Under the pieces are notes generated by a model. It was not told where the DNA came from and searched no databases. It was given only the letters and a program-made list of their open reading frames with translations. A DNA stretch of 64,000 nt from Tubiluchus corallicola (taxonomy: Eukaryota > Priapulida > Priapulimorpha > Priapulimorphida > Tubiluchidae): contig JAQGDQ010000048.1 in NCBI GenBank assembly GCA_030141605.1, positions 682,001 to 746,000 on the forward strand. Reading direction: 5' to 3'. This document shows, in pieces, positions 54,001 to 63,000 of this stretch (the stretch's first letter is position 1; each line of letters begins with the position of its first letter). Position numbers and translations under genes: made by a program.

Positions 54001-57000
54001 AAGATGGTACGAATGCGCGATCTGCCTGTTGTGAATTAGCCAGGAAACCTGCTACTGAAGATTAGGGATTAAGCTTACCACTTATTTTTGTTTATGTACA
54101 ACTTCGTACTCTATTTTCACCAATCATTGTCTAGTACAATATTTAATTAAGCTTACTGATTTGTAGAGAACCACTCCCTGGAGAATGGGATACCTGTCTA
54201 AGTGCATTTCAAAAACTTCTTGTCCTGCGTTGTTTAAGGCCTGATAAAGTTACAAATGGTATGCAGGAATACGTTGCAGCAAATCTTGGTCAGCGCTTCA
54301 TTGAACCTGAGGTAAGTCTTAATGTAACAGTGAACAGTGTCACTAGTCAGTATGGTGATACATTATCTTTTAGTTTTTGATGGTATGTTTCAAGATTATG
54401 ATACATGCTATTGTTGATTTTTGAAGCCATATCTCGCTACCTCACTTAGTTCAACTTTTTTAATATCTATTCAGCACTTTGGCTTAAAGTAAAAGCCCTT
54501 CCTCACTAACAATTTTTAGCAAAAATTTAGCAAGGAACATGTGTTGAAATGATATTCCAGTCACTTTTGTAAAATAATTAACTAATTGAGTATATAATTT
54601 GTCAATTTTATGCACGCGAATTGCTTTACATATACAAATCAGCAATCGGGCGACCATTCACTGACGACGTCAAGGCAGGGGCGGTCACGTGCTTAGTAAC
54701 GAATTGGCATATTTTAGCCTTAGCAGTGTTTACTGTTTACACGTAATCATGGTGAGTACAGCACTAGCCACTTAGTGTCCGCTTTTGGGTCGGGAAACTT
54801 GAAAAGGCTAGCACCGTCACTTGTTCCTTTACTACAGCCTCCTGCTACACAAATTTTGGGCATTCTGTACTTGTATAATACTATAATAAATACTTACAAA
54901 AAATACATAACCCGAAACACATTGAAGCTCGTCAGTCAGATCGGAACGTCACTACAGCAATTACAGCAGGTGTGGACATCCCATAATGCTTTTCGTACAA
55001 TCCTGCCATGACGTCATTCACCATATTCAGCCAAAGTAACTATGGTTCCATTTTGGTAAGCTGCCATAGAAGGCCAATTCTGTGAGTCGTTGAATTTGAT
55101 TAACAAAAATTTCTAACGGCATTAACCTTTTTGCAGGCTGTTGATCTAAATGCTGTGTTTAAAGATTCGTCAGCTACTTGTCCTCTGATTTTCATCCTGT
55201 CTCCTGGCACCGATCCAGCAGCTAAACTGACCAGCTTTGCTGAAACGAAAAATTTCCTTAAGAAACTCTCTTCCATATCACTTGGACAAGGACAGGTAAT
55301 GTATTTAGAATTGCAATGTAAAATAATATTTGTGTTGTCCTTTTAATTAGTTTAAAAGTTTTGTATTTTTGAAGTTTATGATAGGCCCTGAAGATTGCAT
55401 TTGGAAGTTCTCAATATGCAAACTCTTTGTCAGAGTAAAAAGCATATATATGTATCATTAAACAGTTTAGAGTACAGTAAACCACATCATAAAGACTCCT
55501 TGTTATATGGGGCTGCTTTTGCTTGTCTTTTTCACTTTTCGATACCAAACAAATCTGCTATAACAAAGCCACACATCTGGACTGAGACATGATATTGTGA
55601 TGTCGCCATGTGATCTTGCGTTGCACAGTGCATATCTTCAGCACTATCTATTTGCAGAATGCCGTATTTTATCTTACGTTAAGAAGTGGCATAGGCAGGC
55701 ACAAGTCACGATTAGTGGGCTAGGATGCTGCCGCCTGTAACTGAATATCAGTCCCCACTCGGCCTAGCTTTAATGTCTTTTGCTTTTCATGTACGTACAA
55801 ATGCTATTTACTTCGATTACTTAAATAAGTGTACATGGCTAGATGTATTGCCTATACTTATAAGGATCTGGGACATCTATGTTAAAAGATACAGTCTACA
55901 CACCACAAGTTACTTAACTACACTAGACTGTAATTAGCTAGAATGAGCTTCTGCAAAATTTACATTCTGTTCAAAAAACTTAACCGTTTCATTGCCATGC
56001 AGTATATGTAGTGTTGCTGGCACAGGGAAATATTTTAAGAAAAGGAAAAGTTGCTACTGCTACAGGTTTCTACAAATTACTGCAACTTTTGCTATATCGC
56101 CATCAGTTTTACTGTCAAAACTATAGTTGTCAACACCGCCATAATTTCTTTTCTTCTGCTGCCGCCACTGCTGTCCAATGCCACCACCACTATGAGTTTT
56201 GTTACAAATTTGTCATCTATTGTTATATCATCTCAGAAGCAAGCTAATGGAAATCACTTTGCATCTGCAAAAAGTAGAAGCAGCATAGAAAAGAGTTTAC
56301 TACATGTGTAATAATATGCAATAATCTTTATTACCAAAGTAATCAATTACCTCTTTTAGGGTCCTAGAGCAGAGGCAATGATGGAGACTGCCATAGAACG
56401 TGGAAATTGGGTCTTCTTCCAGAATTGTCATCTTGCCCCGAGTTGGATGCCTTCGCTGGATCGAATAGTGGAGCAAATTGATCCAGAAAGAGTGAGTTAA
56501 CTGTTTCAATATAAAGAATTGTTTGTTCTTGTAACCCGTGTTAATCCTAATTTACATACGATTTTGACAAAAGGTGCCTGCATGCATTAAATTGCAAATA
56601 ACCATTTTCAACTATTTTGCAAATTTGTCACTCTACCGGTGATTGTCAATATACGCAAGCATTTGCTTTCTCCAATTTTTAAATCTTAATATAACTTAAA
56701 CGTTGAAATCATAATGGCAATCTTTAGAGTTGATGATTTAGCTTCTTTTTAATGTAAAGCCATGGCTACTAGGCTACCACATTTTTCATATCTGACGAGA
56801 TATGAAAACTCACATTGCATGCTACATGCATTTTACTTGGAAAAAAATGAACATTTCTGCTAGAGTTTGAGAACATAAGGAAATCACTTATTAAGACACT
56901 TAAATTACAATGAGTGGTGTGTTGGACACTTTCATCTTAATTTTGTCAAGTGAATTGTCTCACGAGTTTTTAAAAACTAGATCTAAAAGTTAAAATTGTT

Positions 57001-60000
57001 TTTCCACCATTCTTATCGGTTATGTGGCAATGTTTCTTGTACCATCCAACAAAATGTCTGCTACTGAAAATAAATGTGTTTTTGAGCATTTTGCTTGCTG
57101 TAGACCATATGATTATTTTAAAATGTATTAGTAGTAATGGTATTTGCATTTTCAGAAAAGTTATTTGTGTCTTCGTATTTTCAGGTTCATCGTGAATTTA
57201 GACTTTGGCTGACATCGATGCCAAGCCCAAAATTTCCCGTGTCTATTCTACAAAATGGCTCTAAAATGACTGTAGAGCCACCTAGAGGCATTAAAGCAAA
57301 TCTTTTAAAAGCATATTCAAACTTCTCAGATCAGTTGTTCAGTTCCTGTGAGGGAAAGGTAAATTTTATTTGTAAATTAACAACAAGCTAACAATAATCT
57401 GTTTCTTGAAAAGTATTTCCAAGAAAAATCGCAGAAGAAATGACTTTGATTATTATTTGCCAGCCATATGCATACAGTAATCGGCATGCAAGGGTGTGCA
57501 GAAAGTGAAAAATGCCTTCAGCACAGTTTTAACATGCAAATGTTGTTTTGAAGTGTTATTTCACTTTGTGCATGGCAAGTGAGATGATTATAATTTGAGA
57601 ATTCTTGGAAATGAAAATTATAAATTTTCTAATTTTGTTGCTAGGTTGGCGTATTCAAACAACTGCTGTTGTCACTGTGCTTTTTTCACAGCATATGCAT
57701 TGAACGCAAGAAATTTGGGCCCCTCGGCTTCAACATCTCATATGATTTCACTGATGGTGACCTACAAATCTGCATCAAACAACTGCGAATGTTTGTCATG
57801 GAGTATCCTGATAATCCTTATAAGGTATTCACTGTTATTGTAAATCACTACTTTCCTTTCCAACCTGGAGAGTGGAATTTGAGGTTTGGCTTGGAGAAAT
57901 GGTATACGTCAACCACATTTTTGCTTGTGCTCCATCTCGAAATGAGTGCTATCATCACTTTTTATTTCGTTTTTTTCACAATTGAGCTTAGTGCTTAAGA
58001 TCACAAAGCGTGAAATGTGAATCAGATTTAAAATAATTTTCCAGAATCTGGCATTTGTAAAAATTCTTGTTAGTTTCTTGTTTTTCTTGTTTTTTGGTCT
58101 TGTGAATGAACAACTTGTAGGAATTAAATTATTTTTAAAGTGAAATACCCATTCAACATATTTGTGCTGTTTCACTGCATACTAAGTCTGCAAAGAAGTT
58201 ATTATTTTTTCGTTTATAGTATAAACAAAACATGAATTAAATTGTCTTATAAAACAGTAGTGTCAGATGCATTAATGAATGCAAAATTTTTGTAATCCAA
58301 CATCAAAACTGCTTAGAGTTTTCAAAGTTTACCCAAGTTTGAGTAAATTAGCCTAGCAATTTAACGCTTTTTACTATGATGACCGAAATGAGTCTTTCCA
58401 GTGCAGTGCAATGGATGCTTAACTTAGGTTGGATTACTAAACATCAGAAGTTTTCAGCTACAAATAAAAGAATGTGTGTTTTGCAGGTGTTTCTGCAGTT
58501 ACTTAAGTATACTAATTATTTAATTATGTTTGTTTGTCAATCACTATGTGCAATTATTGATTTTCTGTTCGTAGGTATTGATGTACACTGCTGGTCATAT
58601 AAACTATGGTGGTCGGGTGACAGATGACTGGGACAGAAGATGCATTTTAAATATTCTCAGTGACTTTTATGATCCCAAAGTCCTCACTCCAAACCATGCA
58701 TATAGTACATCTGGTATATACATGCAGCTTGATCCAGTGCAGAGCTTATATGAGGTATGTGCTAATACTCTATGATTGCTGTAATTATAAAGTCAGCTGT
58801 TGAGCCAGCTAGATGTCTTGGTTGGATAAAGGATTTGACTGCAGTAAAACATGACCAGTCTTGTTTTTTAATTATTCGTAGAATCTGCAACTTCATAATC
58901 CATAGCAAAACATATGTGATGACCTCATTATTTGGCAATGCTGCCAAAACATATGTGTAAGGTTTGAATATGTGTTTTGTGACATTAGTATAAATTTAAT
59001 TTAAAATAAATTTATTTTAAAATTCTTATTTTCTTTTTAAGGCTTTGCAAAAAAATAATCTTTAAACTAATATATTTGTTAATATGTATTAGTTGATATT
59101 TGCTCAAAATAATGAAAATGTCAATTATATTTCGAATTTTAAAATGGTTTTGAATGAAAACTATAATGAATTTCCATACTCACTTTCTTTTTTTCTCAAT
59201 TCAGGACTACATGACATACATCAGAGGGCTGCCTATCAATGATATACCAGAGATTTTTGGTCTTCATGAAAATGCTAACATCACTTTTGCACAGAATGAA
59301 ACATTTGCGCTGCTTAACTCTTTGTTGATCCTGCAGCCAAAGATGGCAACATCTGGTGGTCAGTCTGCAGAAGAGGTCAGTTTAAACTAAATTTTTTGTA
59401 TTTTCTCTGTCCACATCTTAATGGAACGAAATTTCTTTAAACTGTTTTGAGCCTTATAATTGACTATGTGAAAATGTATTAATGAAAAAAGTGCTTGCAT
59501 TTTGGTTCATTATTTTCCAAGTCCTCTGTCACTTTTAACATTATTAAATAGGTTTTTAGTTTTGACGAATGAGATTAATTATTGCGTTCCGCAAATTTAC
59601 CAAATCAATACAAGTGATTATGATAATTCATATGTAACTGGAAATGCTTGCTTCTTTGGTGAATAAATCATTTGTCTAGTGCTGTACCATCTATGGTGAC
59701 CCTGTGTTTTATACTGAAAGTCACATCCAGCATTTATCGACAGAGCTATATATAGATAGATATATAGATGACAGTAGCAAGACAGGAACCTATCTCATGA
59801 GGAAGGATAATCTTCTGAGATGAGGTACTAAGTACTAGCAGCAGTGTCTAGCCTTGCTCAATTTCTGTGCCTTCCTCCCTACGTGAAGCAGTTAACCCAA
59901 GGCAATGCACTCTGCAAAGTTATCTGCAAGCTTCATTTGAACCTTTGTTACTGTTTTTTGCTTTCAGACTATACGTTAAGTGAGATCATTTGAATACATA

Positions 60001-63000
60001 ATTATTTTTATTAAATTCTAGACAATGGAGGAAACTGCAAAAGGAATTCTAGAAAAGGTTCCGCAACCAATAGATGAACTTGTGGTTATGGCAAAACATC
60101 CTGTCATGTATGAAGAATCTATGAACACTGTCTTGATACAAGAAGTGGTCAGGTAAAATGGAATTTGTACTGGAATTTGAATTTCCCGTTATAGTTCTTT
60201 ATTATAAGTATAAAATCGTAGCAATAACAGTAATATTAACATTAGCAAACTTGTCCTAATGATTACATTTGCAGAAGTCACTGTCACTAAAGTTTTTTCT
60301 GTTTAACTGAATTCTTACATATAAAATAGTAGAAAGGACAAATTAATCAACAAAATTGCAAATTTGCTGTACTAAAATAGAATATTACACATGTAAAACA
60401 GTTACTAGTTCCACTAGCCCTAAAATCAAGTAAAATATACATAATCAGCAAAAAGGAAAAACATAGTCAGTAAAAATTACAAGTAAAATTGCAGTCAACA
60501 AAAATTAAATGTTCTTAAAGATTTGAAACCTTGCTCAAGCAATGTAAGAAGCTAGTGTAGTAGCTGTGAAAAAAGCAAACAATGGCAAAATGTATTAACG
60601 CGAGCACCTTTGTACAAATACTTGTGCAAATCTGTGTCTTCTTTTTATTATTGTTGGCAAAGTATTTTGATTGCATGACGAGGTAACTTGCTAATCTCAA
60701 TTTAGTTAAATAACTAACTAACTAATTAATCACCTGGAATTTTACAGGTTTAACAACTTATTGAAAATCATCCACCAGAGCTTGACAGATTTGTTAAAGG
60801 CTTTGAAAGGACTTGTAGTGATGTCACAATCACTAGAAGAAATGGCAAATAGTTTGTACAATAATGTTGTGCCCGAAATTTGGGCCGCAAAGGTAAGTGG
60901 GTTATGTTATACTGAATGAGATTGTATGCAGGATATCCTTAACAAGTGATACATAATTATAGTCCTGTAATAAGTAATACATAATTATATTACTATCAAG
61001 AAATTTCAGTCAGGTTTAATAATACAATCTGTTACTATAACAGCTATGATTAAGACAATAACTATCCATAGGTGCGGATTTCAGATTTTATTACCTGTTC
61101 ATGGTTAGGTCATAATCACTACCTGGGAAAAAAGGCTTTGCCTCTCAACATTGTGCAGAGTTATACTGCTAAACAGTACTCATATAAAACTATAAATATC
61201 TACATAGTTACTAGAAGAGCCTTTTTAAATATGATTATGGATTATGTACTTCACATTTGACATGCAAATAAATCTGGATTAAATTAATCTATGTTCATTC
61301 CCTACTGGCATCACAACATTACAAAACTGCATTTGACATTTTTTAATCTTTATCAAAAGGGTTTATGTAAAAAATAAAATTACGTGAATTAACAATTATT
61401 TTAACATTGCTCTAGGCCTACCCTTCAATGAAGCCTCTAGCTTCATGGGTGGCAGACCTAATCGCCCGAATCGAATTCATTGAAATTTGGATCGACGGAG
61501 GAATTCCTTCGGTTTTCTGGATTTCTGGATTCTTTTTCCCGCAAGCCTTTCTAACTGGAACATTGCAGAATTTTGCTCGTAGAAAATTGGTATCGATTGA
61601 CAGAATTTCTTTTGGATTTGAGGTAGTAGCAATTTCGTTTCAATTCAGGCAGAACTGCATTTTGGCAGAACTAACTTAAAATTTATCCGACTGTGATATT
61701 TTGTATTATATGTGAAGAGTATGTAAGCTACCCACAAGCCCTTCTTACCTTCTAAGTTGATGAAAATGTTATAAATATCAAACAGTAATGTTTAGCTAAG
61801 ATAGCTAGTATTTATATTGTTTTATTGTTGCGAAAGCGTAACGTGTTTTCTAGAAATTGGTACTGTGCCTTTATTGTTAATATTTGAGTAAAATGTAAGA
61901 AATAACTCCTGAATTTTTTATAACTAATATTTTTACTAACTAGTACTAAATTTACATTTATAACAGTTTAAAATATGGATGAATGTTTTTAACATGTAGT
62001 CCGATTTCGCTATTTTTATGTAAATTGAAAAAAATAGTGATATTACATTTTAGCAATGGCTTTTCATATTATTGTAAAATGGGTATTATTGTAAATTGAA
62101 AATTTCATTTTCAGCTTTTCAATTTTAATCAAATTTTGGTTTATTCTTGAATGTCATTGCTATGTGACACTGGTGAACCTTTACCAATTTGTTGAACTTT
62201 CAGGTACTTAATACACCTTACCAAGAAATTACATCTAGTCCCGAATATGGCTGTTATATTAGAGGATCTTTCCTAGAAGGAGCCAGGTGGGATGCAGATG
62301 CCCATTTATTAGTTGAGTCGCGTCCGAAAGAATTATACACGGAGATGCCAGTGATGCTTTTGTTGCCGGAGGAAGATCGGAAGCAGCCTGAAACAGGAAT
62401 CTATGTGTGCCCATTGTATAAGACTCTACAAAGAGCAGGTATGTATGAGTTCTTGTATGAATTCTTACAGAAACCATAAAGGTTTGAAGAAAATAATATT
62501 GTTTAGTTATGAATTATAAGCACATTTTGCTCTTCATGTTTGTTTGTTTTGAATCAATATCTTTCGTGGAATTTAGTGTAGCACACGGTACTGTTTGCAC
62601 CATTTTGTTTCCAACTTCATTTCCTAAAAACATAGAAGTAGCATTTGAAACATTTGAAAATTAGAGCATTAAAAAAGTATTGGTCTCAAGCCAGAAAGTG
62701 TTAAATCGTTAAGATATGAAAATGCTCCAGTTGCGATGAAAGTTGATGAATTGACCATTGGTGAAGGAATGTTTGATGGAGTTTTGTGAAAAGCATCTAT
62801 TTAATGACCAATTGGAGAGATAAATTCTAAGCTTTATCTTTTTCCGAGTATGTTAATGAAATAAAATAATATCACTGTTTATTTATTGATAGAAAATGTG
62901 TACAGTAGAGTAAGAAGGTGCAAAAGCATGTTAAAATTTAAACCTTTAAACACTTCTTCATTATTTTTGTAGCCGAGATAATCAACAACTGCTCACGTGT

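Larger units (their letters stand above)
52037..54166. other. Introns 25-28, no gene seen
   Basis: Introns 52037-52538, 52735-53063, 53216-53490 and 53691-54166 are AT-rich and unremarkable. Confidence 0.55.
55296..59204. other. Introns 30-34, no gene seen
   Basis: Introns 55296-56359, 56492-57184, 57359-57644, 57825-58574 and 58755-59204. 56040-56310 has a pyrimidine/CTG-CCA-rich patch (tgctgccgccactgctgtcc); the rest is AT-rich. Confidence 0.5.
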
